Assembly (NCBI GenBank): GCA_977006965.1
Contig: OZ345373.1
Coordinates: 496,001 to 560,000 of the forward strand
Direction of reading: 5' to 3'
Origin: Phymatolithon calcareum
Taxonomy: Eukaryota; Rhodophyta; Florideophyceae; Hapalidiales
DNA: 64,000 bases
Below are positions 10,985 to 21,992 of the stretch, one piece after another (the stretch's first letter is position 1; the number at the start of each line of letters is the position of its first letter). The notes under the pieces were generated by a model that searched no databases, had not been told where the DNA came from, and saw only the letters and a program-made list of their open reading frames with translations. The translations under genes and the position numbers were made by a program.

Positions 10985-11689
10985 GAGGAAGTCACAGCGG
11001 AAATTTGCAACTGCCATTCGTCGATTACAGAAACTCGTGTGCAACTTTCTCAAGGATCACGAGTCTTATGTTACTCGCAAAATCTCTGGTAGATCCGCAT
11101 TGCTTCAAGAATTCGATCGCCGGCGTCTAGTTCGTCGCAGGGCCACTTTTGTAACTGACTTTTTTCGCTTTTCGAAAAGTCGTATTCATGAGCCGTAGGC
11201 AGAGAATAACCTTGCTTCCAATTATCTAGCACAATTAACGCTCTGCCGTAATCTAAGTAGATGCCGTGGTGATGTGCTCTGAGGCGAGCGCATACCGTTG
11301 ATCTCCTCATGGAACTTTATTCTTTCGTTTGTATGCGTAAGATTTTCATGCACCCTCTCTTGCATCATTTGTTTTGCAATCCGTTGCACGTGGCGGCGAA
11401 ACGCAGATGCACGCGGGTGAGGCTTATCATGGGGGCGCCTTCGTTTTCTTCGCACCAAAAGGTCAGCGCGTCACTGGGCTCACTGCGCCCGTTCGTCTAA
11501 AGCACAGTCACCATGTTATTGTGGAAAAGGCTGAACACAATAGGCCACTGCGGCTCATTCTTGGCGATATTACGGTCCAGCTCAACCGCCTCCCCAACAA
11601 CAACATGTCCCATGAGTTTGTAATACCACTCTTTCTCTCCCTGTGTACAGTCAAGAAAATTAAACGCACATTCATTAATGTCGAGCATT

Positions 11690-12036
11690 GAAGCAACGTG
11701 GAACATCAAGACAAGTCTGGGCTCGTGTACAGCTGGAGAAAAAAAGCAAGGAGCAGGTTCCCCCAAGTGAGAACGTCTCTAATATCGGATACATTCGGGA
11801 CGGCAGCGGAACATCACTTGGCGACCGTACTCAAGAACCTAGTAAAGTATGAACTGGACTCTGGAGAAATGTTAACAACGAAAAAGCCATTAGATTTCCT
11901 ACTTCTCTACAGCGTCACCATGATTTATATGGAAAAACGACGAGTCCCTATATTACGGACCATGCGATATACTAGAATGAACAAGTACCGAAGAGCTGCT
12001 CCCGTGCGGTCTTAGGAGTGTTACTGAGGGCCTAAT
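11690..12036 (+). mobile_element. LINE fragment inserted in the Tc1 gene
   Basis: The translated trace (KNLVKYELDSGE followed by a LLLYSVT-like stretch) recurs on the minus strand at 43,655-43,985. The terminal stretch reading CTTAGGAGTGTTACTGAGGG matches the complement of 43,675 and 47,650. The repeat runs to about 12,036, just before the Tc1 C-terminus resumes. Confidence 0.6.
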
Positions 12037-12327
12037 TAGTTGCTTCAAGAAAATCACAAAAGAGACGTTCTTGAACAAAAACATACGCCGGCAAGAGCGC
12101 CCGATTCCAACCTTCTCGAAAACATGTGGGGCTTTCTGGTGGAGAGAATCTACAAGAATGGCCGCAAATTTAGTGATCTCGAGTACCTGCAAAGCGCCAT
12201 TGAGCAGGAGTCGCTTTGCTTGGAGCGAACATTGATCATCAACTTGGTAGAGGCTATGCCTAGACGTATGAGAGGCCTGATTGGGAAAAAGGGAGATAAA
12301 ATCAACGCGCGGCATGTTGAAGGCTGA

Positions 12328-13865
12328 ATCTGGATTAGAGGGAGAAGGCCTCTGTGATCCTTGGGTTGCTTCGGTGAATTAGTAGTAACTTGGCTTTTTC
12401 GGGCCCATATTAATATGTCCTGATTCACGTTCCACACCGTGTAGCTTTCAAAGTCAAATGTCTAAAACAGTGATTGCACTATATTTTATACGGTCAAGTA
12501 TTTTCGCCACGGAATTCGACGATTTGTTAGCGCGTAGCTTTAACATAGCTACAGAATCGCAAACTTCTAGCAGTAATTCAAACTTTAAAATTAATTTTGT
12601 TACAGAAAACTTACTCTGTCAGACATAACGATAAGCCCGGACGGGTAGTTGGTGTATTTTGCGAGACAAACGGCAAACATGTGGCGATAGAATACAGCAA
12701 TTTCTTCCGAAATGCTGTCGTTGGCATAGACGTAAAGAGAAGGCAGCAAATGGGCTTAAGGCGGAAAAATACTTCTGTTACCTCATCTAACGTATTCAAT
12801 GGTTAGAAACGTCTTTTCGAGGGCATCTGCTCTAACCGCAGCTCAAAAGAGCAGCCTAGACGCTCGCTTGATGTACCAGTGGGGTCGTATTTACTCACCT
12901 GTACATGCTCTGGCTTACAAATGAGACCCGTTTTTTTCAGACATGTTTACCTATACTGTTCGGAACTTTGGCCCTTCATTTATCCAGCTTGGCAACAGAG
13001 ATTTTCTGAGCAATGTCGCTCGGCTTTGAAACTCATCGCAAAATAAAAAATTAGGATGTTCGTTACATTCTGATATGCAATGAGTGACACGTGTGTGGAG
13101 CTCTTGCCACGTGTCGATTAAAACTGATGTATAACTAACGTCATTATATCTAATGACGTTTTCTAACATTAGAAAACGTTCGATTTTCTAACATCAGAAT
13201 AACTAACCATTGTATAATCTAACGTTTCTAACGTTATCCAGAAATAGAAAAGTGAAAAATATTTCCAACCATGGTTAGAAAAGCATTTGTCTACTCATAT
13301 CAGAAAGTTGAAATATACATCTTATGTAATCCTGTATCTTATGCCCTCTTGTTTGACCTCAAATGTGTAAGAAATTTATGAGGGCCTCCGAAAGCTCTTT
13401 TTCTGTACGTATTTCGGGAGGCACTGACAGGCCCTTTGCTGTCTTCCTGGAAGGATTGAGAGACATGCCCAGTCCGTGGTGGACCCAGTGAGTGATGTAC
13501 ATCTATGAGCACAATAAAGAGCGGAAGATTTTCAAAGAATACGTATTACCAAGCTTTGGTCGGCTCAGTGTTTCTTTGGGAGCACACAGAGAGAAGTGGC
13601 CGGCGTAAGCGTCGCGCCATGCCCGGTCCCCGTTTTGAGAAACCAGCTCTCGTTACGGATCAACTAACTGGTATACGACGACGTTCTTGCACAGTACGAG
13701 GTCGATCGCACGGTTCTGCAACGCTGAGCGCGCAAAAGGTAACAAACTCCCTTTCTAAACTGTTTCTTATCGTTTTGTGCAACCGCTCTTCTTACCTATT
13801 ACATCAACTTAAGGATCAAGCATCATCGAGAGTATGCAGAATGAAGAAGATCTGTACTTTTTTTA
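12328..13865. other. Non-coding, AT-rich, with overlapping hairpins
   Basis: No gene. Between 13137 and 13191 three perfect inverted repeats overlap: a 10-bp stem at 13137-13160, a 10-bp stem at 13156-13179 and an 8-bp stem at 13169-13191. Variants of TCTAACGTT continue to about 13,240. It could be a foldback transposon or an arrested inverted-repeat expansion. Confidence 0.5.
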
Positions 13866-14370
13866 AGTAAAGTTTATTTAAAAGCCCCATAGACTTCCGA
13901 AGATATGGACAAGGCTTCCTCAGTTGCTACGTACCTTTGTGTAGCTTACGAAAACGCACCGCTAGAGGGGCGGGCGGAAAAACTTAGGATCTCAGATATC
14001 CCATCTAAATTGCAGAACTCCTGTATTGTTCGCCGTAGACGACCCCCCGGTAGCGAGGCGTCATTGTGTGTTCATTGCGCCACATTTTGAAGCTCGGTGA
14101 TCAGTGCACCGAGCTCGTTTGACAGCTGATCCGATAGCATGTCGTAACCGCGCCTGGCACGTGGCGCGGTACCCGCCGCCGTGCTCGCTCCTCGGCTGTT
14201 TGCTCCGCGCAACGTATCCTCTCATAGGTGTCACGAAGGCTTCTGCGTTGCTCCTGCCAGTGCGCCTGCTTCCTGTTAAAGCAGTCTTTTTGACCTGTAC
14301 TGAAAGAAGAAGCGACATCTCGAAAACTGATATGAAGAGCTATCAAAAACAACCGAGTACATGCTAGGAG
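13866..14370 (-). mobile_element. LINE 3' region, minus orientation
   Basis: It starts with the shared 3'-end signature (plus-strand AGTTTATTTAAAAGCCCC at 13,867, then GAAGATATGGACAAGGCTTC), which also occurs at 63,600. Upstream coding trace on the minus strand (14101-14391) is Arg-rich and has no recognisable domain. It abuts a plus-oriented 3' end at about 14,371. Confidence 0.55.
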
Positions 14371-14480
14371 CTCAGATAGAATACCAGACATAAGAGTAGA
14401 GCCACCCTAGTGAGGGTAGCACCTGAGGAAGCCTTGCCCGTATATTTGTATAGCTGTGGGGCTTTAAAAAAATTGCAATA
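14371..14480 (+). mobile_element. LINE 3' end, plus orientation
   Basis: It reads TACCAGACATAAGAG, then a short GAGG-rich stretch, and ends GTGGGGCTTTAAAAAAATTG. This is the complement of the 3' ends at 13,866, 24,452 and 63,600, so two relatives lie here tail to tail. Confidence 0.5.
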
Positions 14481-14659
14481 AAAAACTTAAGGATCAGTTA
14501 CCCCGTACGGCCTTTTAGAGCGCTGATGTTCAACTGCAACATTGATTACATCAGTACATTGTAACCGACCGTAAAAATTGACCACTAGTCATCGTAAATA
14601 CGATTAAGCGTAAGGTAGTTCCTCTATCTCTGATCCAAGTTTGCAATCTACCTTGACGC

Positions 14660-16085
14660 AAAGGGGGGATATATGTTGATTTATTTTAAAAGCTCCCAAA
14701 GCCTCAAATTGAGTAACAGGGCAGCTTCTCGCTGTTTTCGATACTCATCTCTCTACTCTCCTTCTAATATCTCCTTAATTCGAATTTCTCTCCCTGTGAA
14801 GGCCCGAGTAAGTCTTTTGCATTCATATTCCGTTTCTTGGTCCATCTTCATAGACCACAGTATACGTTGCAGCACGATAAGCTCCACCACAGCATCGGTC
14901 CCAAAGTTTTTCTCCAGAATGGATTTTCTCCACAAAGGAACTCTGTTGAAAATGACTCTCAGGCATCTCAACCTCGCAGTTCTGTCCCTTATATATAGCA
15001 CTCCTGGTAGGTCGTTCGGTACGCCGATCGGGATTTTAAATGTCCGACCCTCTTCTTCCAACGACCAGACTTTGACTGTTGCTTGTAGGCGTCGCTTTTT
15101 GACACCATACCTTCTTCCGCTTGTTTCAGAGCTTCTTTAAGGTGTTCCTCTTCCCCGAGATACCCAATGTCCTTTGATACGTCTTCCAGATCTTCTTCTT
15201 TTCCCTGGTATTCTTCTGAAAGCTCCAGGAACTTCCTCCGTCTTACCAAGCTTAAAGCAAACCTTTCAGCCTAGTGCATTCTCCTCATCTGTGGGCTGGC
15301 GAGACGGCAGAGCACTCGCATTCTCTCCCTTCGATACTCGGCATATTTTCCGAAAACGTATCTGTAGAAAAGTCCTTCTGCTGCTTCAATTGCCGATAGT
15401 AGTCGTTTCGTGATCGCTGTCAGGTGAATGGCATACTCCCATTTGGGGAGAATCAACGACTTGAAAATCCTGATGCACGTGGTTGGTTGGAGTCCTCTGA
15501 CGTTCAAGCCAATTTGGCGGAGATTGTGTACGCATCCCATCGCATTCCTAACTCTTGAGATTGCTGTATCGTCGGTGACTCCGTTGTTGTTCACACTGAT
15601 CCCGAGATAGGACAGTCTCCAGGCTTGGTGCAGCTCTTTTCCTGCAAGGAAGAATTTCTTCTTTGGGAGTCCTTTGTACTTAAGGACCTCGCTCTTTCCT
15701 GGCTTCGTATTCCATTTCATGGAGTTCTCGGCTGCCCACTTCGTAGCTATGTCCAATAGTTTTTGCAATCCTTTTGCATTCTTTGCCTGAAGAAGAACGT
15801 CATCCGCAAATAGCTGCGCTGGATGGTCAGACACTGTTCTTGTTACTTGGGCGGCAGCTTCGGCGAACGTATGCATGAATATGTTACATAGGCACGGACT
15901 AAGCGGGGAGCCCTGCTGAACACCTCGGTCGATAATGCACCACGTTTTCGTTTCATCTCCTGCCGACGTGATCCACGACGGTTTCATCAGGTAAGATACC
16001 ATCTTTGTTATGTGCACGGGCAACTTTTTCATCAGTCCCTTGACGCAAAGAGTAACGGTTAACCAATCGGTTAAGCAGCTCACTC
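14660..16085 (-). pseudogene. Non-LTR retrotransposon reverse transcriptase, 5'-truncated and frameshifted
   Basis: The first segment (16083-15271) carries the back half of an RT domain: RGVQQGSPLSP, then the catalytic box as FADDV, then a WNTKPGKSEVL stretch and SYLGISVNNNG of the following motifs. The region upstream with the first catalytic Asp is missing (5' truncation). Two further frames (15249-14989 and 15061-14753) continue the C-terminal domain, so at least two frameshifts are present. The 3' end, at about 14,665, shows the same pattern as other copies, a GGGAGCTTTTAAAATAAATC run read on the minus strand. Confidence 0.8.
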
Positions 16086-16392
16086 TAATTGTGAACGGGA
16101 GTATAGAGCATTCTCATTGGAGACATTTTCCCAAATTGTGTTATTATTGACATAAAATAGGGAGAGCGCTCGGGCTGCAACACAGCAAGGCACAACTTAA
16201 GAATTGCTGGAGACACGGAGGTGTTTCAATTGATCCCGGCATTCTCACCCTTCTCCAATGTTGTTTAGTTTAGTTTTTTGGTAGCATCGCAGCGACGACG
16301 ATGTCGAGCTCAAGGTGACGTACACCTGACCTGCTGTTATACATTTTGCTGGAGCAATACGACTTCACTAACAGCCTCGGGTTTTTTAGCGC

Positions 16393-18358
16393 ATGGCAGT
16401 CTCTCCCTTCCTGCTCCTTTCTGCCGTTGCCCTCGGTCACTGTATATTTCTTTCCGCTGCTCAAGATCTCTTACCATGTGATGACGGTTTCGGGTGGACC
16501 AACGACACTGCCATTGCCAAGCCCAAGCCGAAAGAGTCAATCAAGGTATACACTGACGAATGTCTCACTCACACCGAATGCCTCGATTCTGAGTATTGTG
16601 ATGGCACAGGCAGGAGCGGATATACACCAGATTGTTCTCTCTTTTTAGGCCCATGTGATTTTCCGCCAACGCGATGCGTGCCTCGTCGTGTCGAAAACAA
16701 GAGTTGCGCGATTGACGGAGGGAATTGCGCCGAAGGTCTATACTGTACATACAATGAAATAAGAGGAGGTCCCGTTTGCAGTCCAAAACTTCTAAAAGGA
16801 CAGTATTGCTCTCCGGAATCTGCCAACCCCTGTGCCGGCACTCTGGCTTGCATTGTTCAAGATTTCAGTACCGGGAGATGCGATGTTTTCTCAGGTGAAG
16901 AGGGCACTAAGTGTCTGAGAAACACACATTGCAATCAACAGCGTGGATTCATTTGCGATCGCTATCGCCACGCGACAGCAGGAATTTGCACAAAGGGACC
17001 GGCACACGGGGAACCCTGCCCTGATGGTGATTGTGCGGGTTTATGCCTGGGCGCGCATAGTGAGAACAGTGTATGCCTGAAGCGAAGTGAGTTTGGGCAG
17101 CGATGTTTAACCCATTTCGATTGCGGACCAGAAATGGACGAGCGGGAAAGGCCACATTTGTTTTGGTGCATCGAGGGCTACTGTGTGACGGAATCAAATT
17201 TGCTTCGCCTGCCAGGACAATCGTGTAACCCAAATCAAGATGCTTGCGACGCAAGACGTAGTTTATATTGTGAGAAACATAACGGAAGTTTTGTTTGCAT
17301 GCAGAAATCCTACATGTGGGGCCCTTGCATACCAAACTCGCCATTCAGCGAGTGCACTGCGGAATCAGCGGAATACTCCGTGGAATGTCGACGTCCGTTG
17401 CTACCAACCAGCAAAACGCCGTACGGAAAGCATATGTGTTTGCGAGTGCGCGAAACTGTGAAAATTGGAGAAATATGCAATTTTGCGGAATATGCGGTTT
17501 GTGAAGAAGGAGCATCTTGTGTAAAAGGCCGTGGAATTGAACACGACACTGAAATGCTTAGACGCTTCTTTCCAGAACCAGTCGCGTATTGCTTGAAACC
17601 AGTGGCAATTGGAGGTGATTGCAGCAACAAGTTCGCAACTTTCTGTGCCGAGGGAACGTTTTGCGTCAACGGGACATGCTCGAAAACGAAAAGCCCATTC
17701 AAGGATATCCCAATTTTCTCAGGTGACCGTGTCAACTGCACTTCTCGGCCATGTGCCCCTGGTTTGAGGTGTCAGAGATTTATCGACGAGATTAACTTGT
17801 GTCTCATCCAAACAGATAGGAATGGTCCGGGGGAGAGCTGCGCAAGCAGTCCGACGAAAAGAGTGGTAAGTACGAAGCATTTTGCATAGGATCTGTCTTC
17901 CATTCCTTCAATCTTGTTTTTTAATCTGACGCTCGGCATGATATTTCATTTCTTACTTTTAGATGAGCAGAGCAGGAACGTGGTGCTTTTCGGATGCGGA
18001 ACAGCCCGGTAAGCCGAGATGCCGTCCACGGGGGGATGTTGGCGAGCCTTGCATTATTGACTTCAATTGCAAGGATAATTTGAAATGCCGACGGGAGGGC
18101 CCAAGCACGTGCTATGATCCGAAAACGACGAAGACAGTTTCGCTTGGAGGTAAATGCATTCCAAAGAAATCGATATGTGGGTTGCCCAAGAATGAATACA
18201 TATACCCGACGTGTCTGCCGAAAGGAACCTCTTTTGCTTGCCAACAAGAGGTAGTATTGTTCGTGCAGTGCTCCCACCACAAAAATGTTGCATGTCCTAA
18301 GGGCCTCATTTGCAGCGAAAGGTCTTTTTGTATGCCGCCGTGGGCAGTCAGAGTGTAA
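16393..18358 (+). CDS. Secreted cysteine-rich repeat protein, copy 3 (two exons)
   Basis: Two exons, join(16393..17865, 17963..18358), give 622 residues ending AVRV. The ATG opens a signal peptide (residues 1-24, ending SAAQD as in copy 1). The order of cysteine modules matches copy 1 throughout, including the GEEGTKC, NPNQDAC, VKIGEIC and CAPG landmarks. The 97-nt intron (GTAAGT...TTTTAG) has a length that is not a multiple of three and would end the frame in CATAG, so splicing is required. Exon 2 begins exactly at ATG AGC AGA. The upstream and 3' blocks are diverged from those of copies 1 and 2, making this the older duplicate. Secreted; role unknown. Confidence 0.88.
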
Positions 18359-18842
18359 CATGCTCAGAATACCAGTATTGTGTCTTGCCGAGCAAAATAC
18401 AGGCGACCCGACGTGGCAAGTAAAATTATTGAATGCTGGAAATCAACAGTGCATGGTAGTAGAAGCCGAGTGGACCGAAGGGCCGGTCCAGTTGTGAAGA
18501 AACTGAAGCCTAGAGGGCAGATCGGAAATTACGACTGAGATGCGAACAATGAATCAGGAACTCAGAGCCAGCTTCATTTTCGCTTTCTGAAAAGCTAATT
18601 GTGGTCGTAAATGCAAGCACTACATTAACAGCTTCTACAGAAGGTGATGAAAAATTGGCCGTGGACCCAGTCAAGGCATATCGTGTCCAAGGTTTCCGCG
18701 AGAAAGCGATGCAAAGCGAAGAATTTTCGAGTCTGCAGAATTCAGTAAAATGTTTTTCTCAATCACATTTACGACCATCAGGAACAAACTTTTTGTACCA
18801 CCGAGAGAACTAAGGCTCTCCCCTCTATTCTGCTATGACGAG
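18359..18842 (+). other. 3' flank of copy 3
   Basis: Holds the diverged family 3' block (TGCTGGAAATCAACAGTG, then CGAGTGGACCGAA) at 18,430-18,480. No further gene. Confidence 0.5.
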
Positions 18843-19560
18843 TGTAGCGCCCGCTGTTATGTCGCTGTCCCAATGCGGTCTCTTTTTCCTCTCGCGACTG
18901 TACGCCGCACTACTTGGATCGCGATAGTCATGCTGCTCGTGGTAGGTGATCTGTTGGGCCATACTTGCACGTGTCTCTCATGTGTCTATGCGCTGCATCG
19001 CTGTCTTTTGCGTATGTTATAGTATACAAGCTATTTAGTTCCTTCCTCTGAGTAAAGGAAGGTGGGGAGTTCTGGATATCGGCTCGAATGCTCGGCTCGT
19101 AGCACGCTCAACGTCGCCTCCCCGGCACTTCGACCACGCGGAGTCGGAGCTCTTCCCAACCTTCTTGTTCGCAACCGTCGTCATGCAAGCCAGCACGGAG
19201 ACAACTGCGCTCAAGTTCCCTTTTCCTTTTTCGCGCGTTCGTTCGAAGGTCGACGGCCAAGCCAAGGTCGCCGTCTGAGGATGACGTCGTCCTTGTCCCG
19301 GAGGTTTCTGGACTTCGTTTCGAGTGCTTGGATCCTACACGCGTCACGCCTGTGAATCCCTTCGACCACGCGGAGTCGGTGACTTCCCAACCCTTCTTGA
19401 CCGCAACCGTTTCGCCGCACAAGCCAGTTCGGTGACATTCGCGCTCAAGGCCCCTGTCCACTTTTCGCGCGCCTGTCTTGGGGGTTTTGTTTGCTTGTCT
19501 CTCTTTCCTCCGTTTTTTGTGCTCTCCCGGTCCCTTTGTCTCCTGGTCTTTTCTGACCGT
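18843..19560 (+). mobile_element. Solo-LTR relative, 3'-truncated
   Basis: It begins TGTAGCGCCCG, the same end as the complete LTR at 51876-52716 on the opposite strand, and stays collinear with it for about 700 bp. Two tandem sub-repeats lie inside, each with the phrase TTCGACCACGCGGAGTCGG (near 19,126 and 19,359). The expected GGCGCTACA end is not found; similarity fades after about 19,555. Short frames across it are artefacts of the repeat. Confidence 0.75.
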
Positions 19561-20222
19561 TGACTCAATAATTGCCGTAGTGCAGAACAAGAGCTATGCG
19601 TCTCCGTTGCCCAAGACAAGCCACACTGGTAGGGAAAAAACAACGCTATAGACGATAGCCACTGCACCATCAACTCATTTGTTCGCGATGCGAATTCAAA
19701 CGCCAATATCGCCTCTTCTGGAACCTTAGCAACTGTACGGGCTACCCCGTTCGCTGAATCTCTAGCTAGAGCGATTACAATTTTCTTTTATTGACAAGAA
19801 AAGCAAGCTGGGTGATTGAAGAGACGTTCAATTTATAAAAAAGTCACCATGCCGGAGCGCGGAGGTTGCAGGTCACGAGATGCGACCGCTCTATGAGATG
19901 ATGCGGAAATAGGCGTGAGATGACAAGTATGCGCTCAGTGTCCGTAAGTGTTCAAATGTAGCAAGTCGCGTTCGGCCTACTATGGTCATCATTACTCAAT
20001 GATTCGAATCTGAAGTTCCAAACGATCAAGAGCGACGACGAGGAGCAATATTCATGCAATTCGGCAAAAACTCCTGCTCGGCAAGTTATGTCCGTTCAAC
20101 TTGCAAGCGGAGGAATACGTGAAAATCGAATCAAGCCATTGGGGGATGTTTTCGTCCGCCATGCTGAGCGCCAGAAGAAAAAAATCATCTTCGAAAAGTT
20201 TCATACATAATTCGCATCGGTG
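19561..20222. other. Intergenic, no gene seen
   Basis: 3' flank of the minus-strand Mpv17-like gene. Nothing recognisable. Confidence 0.5.
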
Positions 20223-21116
20223 TCATGACACATGTTCATCGGGCGCATGCGATAGAAATGAAAGTGCAGCCACGTACAGCAGATCTACCACGTTAAGTGC
20301 GAGAACGCGAAGGCTGGTCGGGAGGAGAGCAAAACTGAGTGTTTGGGAGGGGATGAAAATCTTCCACGTGAGCAGGAGCGATGAATAGAAATCGCGTTCA
20401 TATTTGGCCATCAGGTCGCGGAATGAATTTCTATTGACGCCTTCTTCGAGCAGCAAGACAAGTGGAAAAAAGGCGGTAAGCCAAACAGGTGCAGCGAGAA
20501 ACTGGTCAATCAAGAGTTGGAATACGGTGTTGCGCCACCCCTTGCCGCTTGGAATCAAAGCCTCGAGCCTCTCGTAAAGTACGTGGAATAGCGGTGCAGT
20601 GAGCAGAGCTCCGACCACGGCTAGCGCGGCAACTCGCCGCCAATCGATCTCCGTCGCCCGCGCAGTGAGTTGCGCGATGATGTCACTAATTCCGCCGAGG
20701 ACGCCGGAGGTGATGCATTTCGTAACCAGCGGACGTTTGGTCAGCAGGCCCATGTACCAATGCAACGGGTTTCGCGCGTTTTCATCATCATCGTTATTTC
20801 CACCGCCGGGCCTGGTACCGATGCCGATATTGCCGCCGTCGCCTTGCCCAAGTTCTAGGTCTGCCAATGCATCTGAAGCGACATTACCTCGTACATTTCG
20901 CGAGATGGCCCCGTAGAAACCGCGCCCGCTCCCTGTGCTGCCGAATTCCGCCTTCGGTACAGTGTTCATGGGAAACTCATTGAGAGAACGTTCGCTGAGC
21001 AGCGGATAAGAAAGCATAGTCATCGATCGCGGTTTTCGAGCACACCAAACGCAGTGGGACGAGGGTACGAGACATTTCACGAGAGCGTACGCTGTAAATG
21101 CAGCAGACAATGGCAT
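20223..21116 (-). CDS. Mpv17/PMP22 family membrane protein
   Basis: The frame extends upstream only through a TTG, so I take the first ATG (21116), giving 297 residues. Residues 1 to about 116 are a low-complexity N-terminal extension (Gly/Asn/Asp-rich, with GGGNNDDDEN), possibly including an organelle-targeting sequence. From about 117 the Mpv17/PMP22 fold begins: NPLHWYMGLL, TKRPLVTKCITSG, GGISDIIAQ, then DWRR, a helix ending HVLYERLEAL, LIDQFLAAPVW and the family landmark TWKIFIPSQTLSFALLP followed by R and N. Four hydrophobic segments are expected. Family members sit in the inner membrane of mitochondria, peroxisomes or plastids and are thought to form channels. Intronless, TGA stop at 20223. 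Confidence 0.88.
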   Translation of the reverse strand: MPLSAAFTAYALVKCLVPSSHCVWCARKPRSMTMLSYPLLSERSLNEFPMNTVPKAEFGSTGSGRGFYGAISRNVRGNVASDALADLELGQGDGGNIGIGTRPGGGNNDDDENARNPLHWYMGLLTKRPLVTKCITSGVLGGISDIIAQLTARATEIDWRRVAALAVVGALLTAPLFHVLYERLEALIPSGKGWRNTVFQLLIDQFLAAPVWLTAFFPLVLLLEEGVNRNSFRDLMAKYERDFYSSLLLTWKIFIPSQTLSFALLPTSLRVLALNVVDLLYVAALSFLSHAPDEHVS

Positions 21117-21992
21117 GGCAGTACCGCATGTGATTCCCGCATCGAGTGGTTGTGTTGGTCGAGGTGAAGGTGGAGGCAGATTTTGGGTGGTATGACATTC
21201 AAAAAATATGGTAGATATTGACCGTCTGTCGTGACGCGTCTTCCATCCGTCGTTGGAAGCGTAGAGATTCCAGAAAAATAGAATAAGCGATCGGACTGGC
21301 AAAGCAAAGTTTTAAGTTCAGCAAGGGGATTTGACGAGTCCACGGTTTCGATTCAAGAGTTGGTTTTAGGAATCGTCTCTACAATCCTATAAGATGAGTT
21401 ACAGAGTGAAATGCTATTCATCAAAGGTCTTGGCATTTAGGACTGAATTGGGATGAGTCGGTCGTGCAAAAGCCTGCTGCGATGTCGCATCTATTGATCT
21501 ACATCACAGTTTCCCCCTCCTTATTGTATTCAATTTGTTCACAGGGACTAAGTTTAAGTCCTTTCAAACTCGTTTTTGAGGATCATTCTAATGCATCAAC
21601 AGTGCGATAAGCTTGCTCGAGTCGTGGAAGCCGTTAATGTTCGACATCCCGATGACCCTACCAAACTTAGTGAAGAGCGACACAGCATACCTTCAAGAAC
21701 AACAAGCACTGGGATGCTAGAGCGAAAAGCTTGTGTAAGTTTTTCCGAAGCTATATGCTTGAACCTAAGGTTGCTTTTGACTCTAATGTTTTGTTTTGCT
21801 TACTATGTTGTGCGGAAGAGGGTTAGCAAATGCGTGCTATGCGCAATTACCCGTACATACGAAAAAGACGAACCTTGCTACCGTAAATATAGTACCTTGC
21901 AATTTTTATTCTTCTTTTTTCGGCCTTGGAACAGGAATGAAAATCAACGTTACTGTAGGTCGGCAAGAGTCAGCTGATGATTTTCGGTTGGA
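21117..21992. other. Intergenic between divergent genes
   Basis: Lies between the Mpv17-like gene (minus) and the KAR5-like gene (plus), so both promoters should be here. A 133-residue open frame at 21576-21977 has no recognisable feature. A GTAAGT-like donor near 21,735 leaves open a non-coding 5' exon, which I cannot establish. Confidence 0.4.

Larger units (their letters stand above)
10720..12327 (+). pseudogene. Tc1/mariner transposase, broken by two insertions
   Basis: The ATG at 10720 opens MPRGYRLREQEK, a typical Tc1-like start. The frame resumes after an insertion as a paired helix-turn-helix (VCNFLKDHESY followed by SGRS, about 10,985-11,150). The C-terminal catalytic end lies at 12,090-12,327: PDSNLLENMWG, holding the last acidic residue of the DDE/D triad, then MPRRMRGLIGKKG and a stop. 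The middle, with the first two Asp residues, is missing or replaced by a LINE fragment (about 11,690-12,036) and unrecognised DNA. It is inactive. Confidence 0.75.

Noticed and set aside
19324-19563. Matching 50-residue peptides at 19.3 kb (+) and 52.0 kb (-) as a conserved gene
   Set aside because: The match is explained by the LTR copies; frames do not extend beyond the repeat.
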